Positions 1-5,643 of a stretch of DNA of 5,643 bases are shown piece after piece. The stretch lies in the NCBI GenBank assembly GCA_029856615.1, contig JAHKLF010000108.1, positions 1 to 5,643 of the forward strand. Reading direction: 5' to 3'. Each line of letters begins with the position of its first letter. Positions within the stretch are counted from its first letter, which is position 1. This DNA comes from Candidatus Njordarchaeota archaeon (GTDB taxonomy: Archaea > Asgardarchaeota > Njordarchaeia > Njordarchaeales > Njordarchaeaceae). Position numbers and translations under genes: made by a program. The notes beneath the pieces were generated by a model. That model was not told the DNA's origin. It worked only from the letters and a program-made list of their open reading frames with translations, and did not search any database.

Positions 1-210
1 AACTTGCTTATCTATCCGATTATCATTGCTGTCTTCGTTGCGGTTGGTTTTGCTGGTTATCGCTACTATTCTTGGATTAGGTTGCCTATTGAGGTCAGAG
101 AGGTCATAACACTGATGAAGAAGGTTAAGAAGGGAGTCTACGAGTATCCAGCTCCGACGAGAGAGGAGGCATTCAAGGAGCTCCTAGCCGAACAGTTAGG
201 CCTAGGCTGA
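1..210 (+). CDS. C-terminal end of a membrane-anchored protein (5' truncated)
   Basis: The frame is open from the first base and ends at TGA 208-210, giving 69 visible residues. A TTG at base 4 could be read as a start, but the frame is open upstream of it, no ribosome-binding site is visible, and the peptide begins directly in a hydrophobic helix, so I read it as the tail of a longer gene. Residues 2-20 (LLIYPIIIAVFVAVGFAGY) form one transmembrane helix. Positive residues R21 and R27 follow, then about 43 charged residues (KKVKKG, PTREEAFKELLAEQ). Under the positive-inside rule the tail would be cytoplasmic and the missing N-terminal part outside. Large archaeal surface proteins often end this way. 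No domain names the function. Codon use in the first half favours T-ending codons, like the far right end of the window. Whether it is a paralogue of the downstream giant gene cannot be tested here, because that gene's C-terminus is missing. Confidence 0.75.
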   Translation, partial: NLLIYPIIIAVFVAVGFAGYRYYSWIRLPIEVREVITLMKKVKKGVYEYPAPTREEAFKELLAEQLGLG

Positions 211-217
211 AATTTCC

Positions 218-246
218 TCAATTTATAATTTTTATTATTCTTTTAA
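218..246 (+). terminator. T-rich putative transcription terminator
   Basis: Immediately after the stop of the first gene comes a pyrimidine- and T-rich stretch with runs TTTAT, TTTTTATT and CTTTT. Archaeal RNA polymerase commonly terminates at oligo-T tracts without a hairpin, and no convincing stem-loop is visible here. Placement 3' of a gene end and before a promoter-bearing gap fits termination, but T-rich sequence is common in this AT-rich gap. Confidence 0.45.
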
Positions 247-455
247 TCATGTTCTTTGATGAAATTCTAAGCTTCTTAACTAAAGCCTAATTGTTCTTTA
301 ACGCGCATGTATTCTTAGGTATGTATAAACGAAGAAAAATGCTGGATTTAGAGGCTCATGTAAGATGCTTCGCAGTGTATTCTGTATGAGGAGGTTTCAA
401 TAATTGTATATAACTGTTAATGAATATTAATAAATTCCAGCAAAGTGAGATAATT

Positions 456-464
456 TTTATAAAT
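456..464 (+). promoter_or_regulatory. TATA box of the giant surface-protein gene
   Basis: TTTATAAAT lies in an AT-rich stretch, with a purine-rich GTGAGATAA just upstream that could serve as the BRE. Archaeal transcription usually starts roughly 25 bases downstream of the box, which would place the start near 484-489 and leave a leader of about 25 bases before the ATG at 512, long enough for the Shine-Dalgarno at 503-507. A second TATA-like motif (TATATAA, 407-413) is a less well-placed alternative. Confidence 0.6.
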
Positions 465-502
465 ATTCTAATAACATTAGTTAGTTGCATTTACTCTAAA
501 AA

Positions 503-507
503 GGTGA
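503..507 (+). promoter_or_regulatory. Shine-Dalgarno that fixes the start of the giant gene
   Basis: GGTGA matches the archaeal 16S anti-Shine-Dalgarno complement (GGAGGTGAT) and ends 4 bases before ATG 512. An in-frame ATG also lies at 524, but it is 16 bases from the motif, so 512 is the better start. The in-frame TAA at 497-499 rules out any start further upstream. Confidence 0.75.
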
Positions 508-511
508 ACTA

Positions 512-589
512 ATGAAGCTACACATGAGGAGGTTTATTAGTTTAGTTTCAATTCTCATTCTCCTCTTACCCATAGTTAGCAATTCTAGC
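512..589 (+). other. Signal peptide
   Basis: The N-terminus has a short basic n-region (MKLHMRR), a hydrophobic core at about residues 8-22 (FISLVSILILLLPIV) and a polar small-residue c-region (SNSSR), a classical Sec signal. Cleavage is likely somewhere at residues 22-26. There is no lipobox Cys, so it is not a lipoprotein. The next 60 or so residues are hydrophilic and look like a flexible linker. Confidence 0.8.
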
Positions 590-3500
590 CGACTAACTTA
601 TCAGAAGCAAGAGAAAAATGAACTAACAATGAATCAATCTCCGAAAAAAGCGATGCAAAATGCTGGTATGCAGTTTATACCTATCAATAAAAGAATTTTA
701 GAAAATCGGCCAAAGGCATCGATATCTTCTCCTGAGGCTTTAAAAGTTGCTGGAGTATCTTGGAATCAGCCGCCGGGATCGTGGTGGGATACTGACTGGG
801 AGTATCGTGTTAATGTCACTATCTCTGAGCCAGGTGTCGCTGATAGGGAGGACTGGCCTGTTGACGTGTATATCGAGTTTGATCCTCCAGCGCATAAATA
901 CTCCATTAGAGTTATTAATGATAATGGCGAGGAAATTCCATCGCAGATATGGAACATAACATACTTTAACAATACGCATATAAAGTCTTGTGATGTGACT
1001 TTTCTCATAGATATCAAGCTGAATGGGGAGAAAACGTATGCTATCTACTGGTCCGTTGATGAGACCGATCCTCCAACATATCCTAAGAGGATAAATTTCT
1101 ATGAACAAGAAGGGGTTTACTATATTTATAGTCCTAAAGGTTGGCATCTCACTCTGCCTGCGTCTAATGGGGGTAAAGCATCTACATTTTACTTTAATGG
1201 TACAGATTTAGAACATCAGTCTTCTACAATTAGCAATGAAATTACTCACTTTGGCGTTACTTTGGATTCAGCTCTTAAATATGAGAAATATTGGGGTAAT
1301 TACACTACTAATAACGAGAACTATATTCGAAGGGACATATTAGAGATAAGGGATCCTCTTGAGCAGATATACGCTGGAGTAATTTTTGTTACTTATGTTG
1401 TGGAGAAAGTTCCATTACAGAGTAGTACTGGTGTATCCATAGGTAATGTATCATACTACTATAGGTTCCTTGATTGGGGGGTAATAGTATATGAGGAAGT
1501 AGAATTTGGATCTACTATTAACAATGGGCTAGTTTACTTAGGAGGATGGATTTTTGATCAAGACAACGGTGATGCAGGGTCGACTTTTACCACTATATAT
1601 CCTCCAGAAACATTATTACCAGAAGAAAGCTGGGATCTCATGCTGTATGATGAATTTACAACAATAGATACGAATACTTGGTATACTAGATCAAATGTAG
1701 TAGGTTATCCCACAAGCGATGGGGATTTCCTAGTTCTTACGCCTCCTGATAATAGTATTTATGGTCAAGCTTGGTTGAAATGGGAAGTAACATCAGATTT
1801 CATCGCGGAATTCAGTTTTTGGATTGGCGGCGGAAGCGGAGCTGACGGAATAGTATTCATGTTTTATAAGAGCCGGGATTACTCGCCAGACACGGGTGGA
1901 TCTCTCGGTTTTACAGGGTCTGGGACTTACTATGGTTTCGGTGTTGAAATAGATACATGGGAAAACTCATTCGATCCTGATGATAGTCACATCGCATTGA
2001 TTAAGGACGATGTAAGTAATCATCTAGCTATTTACACCTTGCCTACGAAGACGGAATTAAGAGAGCAATTGCATACATTAAGAATAAAGGTTTCTGGTGA
2101 CAATATTTTGATTTGGTATGATGGTACATTGGCTATTAATTACACGGACTCAGTACTATTAGATAGGACTTATGGATGGATGGGATTTTCGGCTGCAACT
2201 GGAGGTGCTACGGATTATCATAAAATAGGGTATTTCAAGCTTTGGGTTCTCAATCCAGGCTGTGAGGGAGAGGATATATACTTTGAGAAGAGTTATGCTG
2301 ATGGAGAGTACATTGGCATATTTAATAATGATACTAGGGTTGGTGTTGGTTTCATATACGAACAGCTAAAATTCATTGGTGCTGAAGGAATTCCAGTAAT
2401 AACGGTCTATAATGAGGGAAACCAGACTAATGATGGATTGCAAGATACAGAGGACTATATTTATTCGGTTGTTAATCTAACGAGAGTTAACGCTTCCAGT
2501 GGTGATAAAATTACCCTAAGATATATTCTCTTCCCATGGAATGCATCTAATTCTATATCAACTAGTGAAGTAATATTTGACACATGGGTTGATATGTTTA
2601 AGAATCCCTTAGTTACGTCCTTAAACATGACCGAAAGGTTCAAGATACGTGTGAAAGTTAAGGTTGTTGATGGTGAAGGAAACCCTATATCAAGGGCTAA
2701 TGTAACGTTAACTAATAATACATTAAAGTATAGTGGTTTTACGGATAGTAATGGAGAAGTAGTCTTCGACGTATATCGAGTTCGCTATCAATTTATCATC
2801 TCTCTCTCAAATAATATTAATGCTACATACGTGAATGATACAGTATCCATAGCGTATAATGATACTACAACATGGCATTACTATAATCTAACAGATGAAG
2901 TAATCATTAAATTTAAGGACGTATATAAGGTCACAGTATTAGCTTATGCGGCTGATAATGAAACAATTCTGCAGAATGGTTTAGTTCAGCTAAACGACAC
3001 AGCACACGTCTATAGAGGGTATACTAACTTATCTGGTGAATTAACCTTTTACATAGAGGGAGGAAAATGGACGCTTATGTTTAACCATACATCCACCGAT
3101 GAAGTATGGGATTACTATAACTTAACATTAGTTGGTGTTGGCCAGATAGCCACGGAAGTACAAGCCTTTGATCTCACAGTTTCAAGCAACATGATTCTGC
3201 GATTAATTGACATAAACGCTACTAAACCTCCCGAGATAACAAGATTAGAGCTCTACGAGACGAGCTCTACATATGAGAAGTACTGGAATGAATCTGTGGC
3301 AATAAAAGTTAGATTCTATAGAACATTAAATAATGAATTAATTGACGGCAATATAACTTGGTATATCGTTGATAGCGCGAATGTACTCTTCCTTGCTGGT
3401 AGTGTTGATACCGTTAATGGTGAAGCAGTGATTGCGATTAACACAGCGGACTTGCCGGCGGATAAGAGTTACGTAATAATAATAAACTCAAGCGAAATCT

Positions 3501-5643
3501 ACACGACACCACCGACTCAAGGTTTTGCATTGCCTTCGCCACTCAATGTATTTCTGAGAGTTAAACCAAGGCCTATAAGCATGGATGTAACTTTTAACCC
3601 ATCAGCTACTGTATACTATCTAGAGTCAATTTCTATTGAAGTTGTTTTAAGGGATTACTTTACTAGCAACAAGATATCTCATGCTGAGGTTAATCTGACT
3701 ATAAGTGGTATTTCAGGAATCATCGAATTAACTGAGACATCATCTGGAGTTTATAAGGCGAGTCTTCCACAGCTTGATGCGGGTTTATATACTATAACTA
3801 TTACGGCTACAAAAGGAAATCATACTACAGTTATAGACGAATATCTAGTGAGAATAATGGAAAGACCAACTTCTATATCTGCGCCTATCTCCATAGAAAT
3901 TCCCTGGAGTAAGACGTATAGTTTCAGTGTTGATTATATCGATACGCGATTAAATACTCATATATCCTCTGCATATGCCACTTACAGGATATTAGATGCG
4001 CGCACAGGTGAAGTAGTAATTCATGAAACACAAGTTTATGAAAAGAATGGATATTATTTAGTTAATATAAGCATCGAAAGTTATAATCTAATTGAAGGAG
4101 ACTATTTAATAGAAATTAACTTTGGTAAGAAGAATTACTTAAATCAAACAGCACTCATACCATTCACTATAAGGTTAAGACAAACGGCTTTAGATAAAGA
4201 AACATCCACTATCAAGGTTTACTATAGCGAGAATTTCACAGTAAGAGTATATTTCCGAGATCTAGATGCTGGTGGGTCTCCAATAGCTGGTGCGATGTGC
4301 AAATGTAGTATAAATGATTTTGAAACTGGCGAGACAATTATACAAGGAGACTTAAGAGACCTAGGTAATGGAACATATTATTTAGAGTTTAATACATCTG
4401 TGCTTCAAGTAAAGAATTATTACATAACAATAACGATATACAAGGAGCATTATAGCTCTGGAAGTGTAACAATAAATCTAATTATAGAACCAATACCCAC
4501 AGTTGCGTACATATCCAAGGTATCTGACAGCATCGAGTGGGGTCTATATTCTGTTTTCATCATTACGTACAATGATTCAAGAACTAACAAGGGAGTAAAT
4601 GCGGATAAAGCTATATTTGAAATAACAAACGGTAGCGAATGGAGTAGTGGTGAAATTCCACTGGAAATAATAGCTACGGGAGTATACAAATTAAATATTA
4701 GTACATTATACTATCATCTCTCGCCGGGAGTGTATAAAATAACAATAACACTCGAAAAAGTGTATTATGAAAACAAAACAATAGTTGTGACATTAACCGT
4801 TACGAAAATCAGAACATACGCCTACGCACAGCCAGCCAACATAACACTATACTGGGGCGAAACAGATACGCTAATGGCATATTATATTAGGACGAGAGAC
4901 GAAGCCTTCATAGTCACAGATCCGGAATTCAACATAACAGACATAACAAACGGAACCCTAGTCCGTGTAGGCGTAACAATAACCATCGGGGAGGGCTATT
5001 ACGAGGTACTAATAGACGCAAGTAAGCTGGCGGAGGAGCACACATACGTCGTCATAATACTCTTCAAGAAGACATACTATGAAGAGGCCTCAGTGACAAT
5101 ATACATCAAGGTCCTCCCAATACCAGTAACAGTCTCCGTCGTGCCACTAGTCGCAGACATAACATGGGGAGACGAATACAACTTCACAATAACAGTGCTA
5201 AACGCCCTTAACTTATCCGGCGTTGAAGGCATATCTATCAGAATGATAGTCTATGCTGGCGGAGAAGAAGTCACGCCTAGGGAAGGAATCACCCTAATCG
5301 AGATCGGCGATGGCGTCTACGTAATAATTATTAAGAGTGGTCTACTCAACACGACTGCCTATAACATATACTTGACTCTCAGTAAGCCTCACTATGCATT
5401 ACCGACCGTGAATGTTACTGCGAGGATTAATCCCGTCTATACGACTGTTAGCATTAGGACTATGAAGACTGTTCAGAAGAATCCGGCTACTGGGGCTGCT
5501 GTTACTAAGGTTGAGGTTGCTTTGAGGGAGAGTGAGACTGGTGCTCCGATTTCCGGCGCCACTGTCTGGGTCATGGTTATGCGTGGTGAAACCGTGGTCA
5601 AGGAGCTTTTGGCTGAGGAGCTTGAGGATGAGCCCGGTGTCTA
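512..5643 (+). CDS. Giant secreted L-type lectin / Ig-repeat surface protein (3' truncated)
   Basis: One frame stays open from ATG 512 to the window edge: 1710 codons plus two bases, with no stop. The order of parts is: signal peptide (residues 1 to about 26); hydrophilic linker (27-90); DUF2341-like start (91-182); beta-rich region (183-373); L-type lectin domain (374-580); second beta-rich region (584-705); two carboxypeptidase-regulatory/Ig-like modules (709-755 and 804-857); and a stalk of beta-sandwich repeats (about 906-1710). About 47 N-x-S/T sequons (x not Pro) are spread along the protein, and only four Cys are seen (160, 584, 1263, 1265), which fits a glycosylated exported protein. 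The inferred role is sugar binding at the cell surface, such as attachment to other cells, S-layer glycans or polysaccharides. There is no visible catalytic motif. A C-terminal membrane helix is expected beyond the edge. It has its own promoter and appears monocistronic at its 5' end. Codon use and GC change strongly after about 4810. The frame is certain; the lectin call is strong; the adhesin role is inference. Confidence 0.9.
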   Translation, partial: MKLHMRRFISLVSILILLLPIVSNSSRLTYQKQEKNELTMNQSPKKAMQNAGMQFIPINKRILENRPKASISSPEALKVAGVSWNQPPGSWWDTDWEYRVNVTISEPGVADREDWPVDVYIEFDPPAHKYSIRVINDNGEEIPSQIWNITYFNNTHIKSCDVTFLIDIKLNGEKTYAIYWSVDETDPPTYPKRINFYEQEGVYYIYSPKGWHLTLPASNGGKASTFYFNGTDLEHQSSTISNEITHFGVTLDSALKYEKYWGNYTTNNENYIRRDILEIRDPLEQIYAGVIFVTYVVEKVPLQSSTGVSIGNVSYYYRFLDWGVIVYEEVEFGSTINNGLVYLGGWIFDQDNGDAGSTFTTIYPPETLLPEESWDLMLYDEFTTIDTNTWYTRSNVVGYPTSDGDFLVLTPPDNSIYGQAWLKWEVTSDFIAEFSFWIGGGSGADGIVFMFYKSRDYSPDTGGSLGFTGSGTYYGFGVEIDTWENSFDPDDSHIALIKDDVSNHLAIYTLPTKTELREQLHTLRIKVSGDNILIWYDGTLAINYTDSVLLDRTYGWMGFSAATGGATDYHKIGYFKLWVLNPGCEGEDIYFEKSYADGEYIGIFNNDTRVGVGFIYEQLKFIGAEGIPVITVYNEGNQTNDGLQDTEDYIYSVVNLTRVNASSGDKITLRYILFPWNASNSISTSEVIFDTWVDMFKNPLVTSLNMTERFKIRVKVKVVDGEGNPISRANVTLTNNTLKYSGFTDSNGEVVFDVYRVRYQFIISLSNNINATYVNDTVSIAYNDTTTWHYYNLTDEVIIKFKDVYKVTVLAYAADNETILQNGLVQLNDTAHVYRGYTNLSGELTFYIEGGKWTLMFNHTSTDEVWDYYNLTLVGVGQIATEVQAFDLTVSSNMILRLIDINATKPPEITRLELYETSSTYEKYWNESVAIKVRFYRTLNNELIDGNITWYIVDSANVLFLAGSVDTVNGEAVIAINTADLPADKSYVIIINSSEIYTTPPTQGFALPSPLNVFLRVKPRPISMDVTFNPSATVYYLESISIEVVLRDYFTSNKISHAEVNLTISGISGIIELTETSSGVYKASLPQLDAGLYTITITATKGNHTTVIDEYLVRIMERPTSISAPISIEIPWSKTYSFSVDYIDTRLNTHISSAYATYRILDARTGEVVIHETQVYEKNGYYLVNISIESYNLIEGDYLIEINFGKKNYLNQTALIPFTIRLRQTALDKETSTIKVYYSENFTVRVYFRDLDAGGSPIAGAMCKCSINDFETGETIIQGDLRDLGNGTYYLEFNTSVLQVKNYYITITIYKEHYSSGSVTINLIIEPIPTVAYISKVSDSIEWGLYSVFIITYNDSRTNKGVNADKAIFEITNGSEWSSGEIPLEIIATGVYKLNISTLYYHLSPGVYKITITLEKVYYENKTIVVTLTVTKIRTYAYAQPANITLYWGETDTLMAYYIRTRDEAFIVTDPEFNITDITNGTLVRVGVTITIGEGYYEVLIDASKLAEEHTYVVIILFKKTYYEEASVTIYIKVLPIPVTVSVVPLVADITWGDEYNFTITVLNALNLSGVEGISIRMIVYAGGEEVTPREGITLIEIGDGVYVIIIKSGLLNTTAYNIYLTLSKPHYALPTVNVTARINPVYTTVSIRTMKTVQKNPATGAAVTKVEVALRESETGAPISGATVWVMVMRGETVVKELLAEELEDEPGV
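782..1057 (+). other. DUF2341-like N-terminal domain (residues 91-182)
   Basis: The segment opens with WWDTDWEYRVNVTI, close to the W-x-x-x-W-x-Y-R-x-x-[IV]-x-[IV] opening of DUF2341 domains found in large archaeal and bacterial extracellular proteins. It continues with beta-strand pattern (DVYIEF, SIRVINDNGEEIPSQIW) and ends with a G-E-K-T-Y-A-I-Y-W strand, which corresponds to the usual closing 'YYG'-type strand. DUF2341 has no assigned activity and is often next to lectin-like or Ig-like domains. The assignment is from motif memory, not a profile search. Confidence 0.5.
1058..1630 (+). other. Beta-rich region upstream of the lectin (residues 183-373)
   Basis: This begins with a Pro-rich hinge (DETDPPTYPKR) and then alternates hydrophobic strands and turns: YYIYSPKGWHLTLPASNGG, IYAGVIFVTYVVEKV, VSYYYRFLDWGVIVYEEVEF. 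The pattern of a Gly-rich 'SNGG' turn followed by a '[IV]-x-[AG]-x-[IV]-x-V' strand and a 'YYYRF...VIVYEEV' strand recalls beta-sandwich domains around carbohydrate-active enzymes such as YetA/rhamnogalacturonan-lyase-like proteins, but I see no catalytic residues I can vouch for. It ends with TTIYPPETLLPEE, a linker into the lectin domain. It may be the first half of a domain completed after the lectin. Confidence 0.4.
1631..2251 (+). other. L-type (legume/ConA-like) lectin domain (residues 374-580)
   Basis: The features of this family appear in the right order. ADGIVF (A444-D445-G446) matches the ADG loop whose Asp (Asp208 in concanavalin A) binds sugar. GGSLGF (462-467) matches the Gly-rich second sugar loop. 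E479-I-D481-T-W483-E-N485-SF-D488-PDDS-H493 matches ConA Glu8, Asp10, Tyr12, Asn14, Asp19 and His24, the ligands of the paired Mn and Ca ions; the D-to-H spacing of 5 is identical and only the N-to-D loop is two residues shorter. The terminal strands GFSAATGG (558-565) and KLWV are also typical. The domain is about 207 residues, near the usual length. All key ligands appear present, so metal-dependent sugar binding is likely. Sugar specificity cannot be read from the sequence. Alternatives in the ConA-like superfamily (LamG, pentraxin) lack this E-x-D-x-[WY]-x-N...D-P...H pattern. Confidence 0.88.
2261..2626 (+). other. Beta-rich region downstream of the lectin (residues 584-705)
   Basis: It starts at C584 (CEGEDIYFEKSYADGEYIGIF) and runs through strands GVGFIYEQLKFI, IPVITVY, YIYSVVNLTRV and DKITLRYILFPW. 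The sequence 'eYigifn...RVGVGFI' followed by 'SGDKITLRYIL' resembles the second half of beta-sandwich domains that report on a substrate-facing surface in carbohydrate-active proteins. Its strand rhythm fits with the region before the lectin (residues 183-373), so the two may form one fold split by the lectin. No function can be assigned. Confidence 0.35.
2636..2776 (+). other. Carboxypeptidase-regulatory/Ig-like module 1 (residues 709-755)
   Basis: The sequence KVKVVDGEGNPISRANVTL ... YSGFTDSNGEVVFDV has the standard 'V-x-D-x-x-G-x-P-[IV]-x-x-A-x-V-x-[IL] ... [TS]-D-x-x-G-x-[AV]' signature of carboxypeptidase-regulatory-like/Big-type beta-sandwich modules, which are structural spacers in extracellular proteins. 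It follows the lectin head directly and marks the start of the stalk. Sequons NVT and NNT lie within it. Confidence 0.65.
2921..3082 (+). other. Carboxypeptidase-regulatory/Ig-like module 2 (residues 804-857)
   Basis: This is a diverged second copy: YKVTVLAYAADNETILQNGLVQL ... GYTNLSGELTFYIEGGKWTLMF. The closing 'T-N-x-x-G-x-[LV]-x-F-x-[IV]-x-x-G-x-[WY]' strand pair is the family's usual ending. It is separated from module 1 by about 50 residues rich in sequons (NAT, NDT, NDT, NLT). It probably acts as a spacer. Confidence 0.5.
3227..5643 (+). repeat. Tandem stalk of about 105-residue beta-sandwich repeats (R1-R8)
   Basis: Eight units can be laid out by their Pro- or Arg-containing hinges: R1 906-1021 (bases 3227-3574), R2 1022-1119 (3575-3868), R3 1120-1224 (3869-4183), R4 1225-1329 (4184-4498), R5 1330-1434 (4499-4813), R6 1435-1538 (4814-5125), R7 1539-1643 (5126-5440) and R8 1644-1710+ (5441 to the edge). 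R3, R4, R5 and R7 are 105 residues, R6 is 104, R2 is 98; R1 is longer and more diverged. Shared marks are an 'I-x-[WY]-[GSY]' near the start (IPWS, VYYS, IEWG, LYWG, ITWG), a central 'G-x-Y' turn (GVY, GYY, GTY, GVY, GYY, GVY) and a late 'Y-x-[IV]-x-[IL]-x-x-x-K-x-x-Y' strand. Hinges include EPIP, LPIP and NPVY. Identity between units is low, so they are old duplications. The fold is probably Ig-like; I cannot name a family. R8 has a different opening (VQKNPATGAAVTKVEVAL). Confidence 0.75.

Larger units (their letters stand above)
211..511. other. AT-rich intergenic region between two surface-protein genes
   Basis: About 300 bases with no convincing gene. It holds, from left to right, the T-rich termination zone; a featureless stretch around 250-320; a 22-codon ORF at 321-389 with no clear homology; an orphan Shine-Dalgarno-like GGAGGT at 390-395; a TATATAA at 407-413; an imperfect AT-rich inverted repeat around 417-430 (TTAATGAATATTAA); and the TATA box and leader of the giant gene from 456. 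I see no tRNA, CRISPR or mobile-element ends. Confidence 0.7.

Noticed and set aside
197..206. Short palindromes TAGGCCTA and CCTAGG at the end of the first gene
   Set aside because: They lie in the last codons of the coding sequence and are too short to be a terminator hairpin or a site of note.
256..275. Possible C/D-box sRNA (TTTGATGAA resembling a C box)
   Set aside because: The first base of the box is wrong and no CUGA D or D' box follows at suitable spacing.
321..389. 22-codon intergenic ORF (MYKRRK...)
   Set aside because: The only nearby ribosome-site-like bases (AGGT) abut the ATG, there is no promoter at a sensible distance and the peptide resembles nothing; chance length in AT-rich sequence.
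747..959. 70-codon plus-strand ORF in another frame
   Set aside because: It is nested in the giant gene and its sequence has no recognisable pattern, so it is an out-of-frame shadow.
740..1147. 135-codon ORF on the minus strand (with another at 766-1017)
   Set aside because: It lies opposite the DUF2341-like part of the giant gene, has no signal or domain and no ribosome-binding site I can see, and the plus frame is clearly the coding one.
4450..4689. 79-codon minus-strand ORF
   Set aside because: It is antisense to repeats R4-R5, which have the shared repeat motifs in the plus frame; no independent support.
5612..5632. KELLAEELED in R8 resembling KELLAEQLG in the tail of the first gene
   Set aside because: The match is six residues in different structural settings (beta-repeat loop versus cytoplasmic tail) with different codons; probably coincidence.

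Overview
The window looks like part of the chromosome of a thermophilic crenarchaeon (Thermoproteota, perhaps Desulfurococcales-like). The evidence is archaeal-style expression signals (an AT-rich TATA box followed by a short leader with a GGTGA Shine-Dalgarno), Arg codons that are mostly AGA/AGG, heavy use of ATA for Ile, and very large secreted proteins rich in N-glycosylation sequons. The taxon is inferred; there is no marker gene here.

Layout. Bases 1-210 are the 3' end of a gene that enters from the left: a membrane-spanning helix followed by a charged tail of about 43 residues, as expected for the C-terminal anchor of a surface protein. Bases 211-511 are an AT-rich intergenic region with a T-rich termination zone, an orphan Shine-Dalgarno-like motif and the promoter of the next gene. 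From 512 to the right edge runs one uninterrupted reading frame of 1710 codons that has not ended when the window stops. It fills about 91% of the window.

The giant protein reads, in order: a signal peptide; a segment resembling the start of DUF2341 (WWDTDW...YR); a beta-rich region; a legume/L-type lectin domain with the apparent metal- and sugar-binding residues of concanavalin A; a second beta-rich region that may be the other half of the domain the lectin interrupts; two short 'PISRANVTLTNN...TDSNGEV'-type carboxypeptidase-regulatory/Ig-like modules; and a stalk of beta-sandwich repeats with a period very close to 105 residues. The last repeat is cut by the window edge.

Together this suggests an exported, heavily glycosylated, filament-like surface lectin or adhesin with its sugar-binding head near the N-terminus, held away from the cell by the stalk and probably anchored by a C-terminal helix beyond the window. 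The truncated upstream gene could be a tandem relative that ends with that kind of anchor. The most notable points are the complete L-type lectin signature in an archaeal protein, its possible nesting inside another domain, the regular stalk, and a sharp change in codon wobble usage that tracks repeat boundaries near the 3' end.
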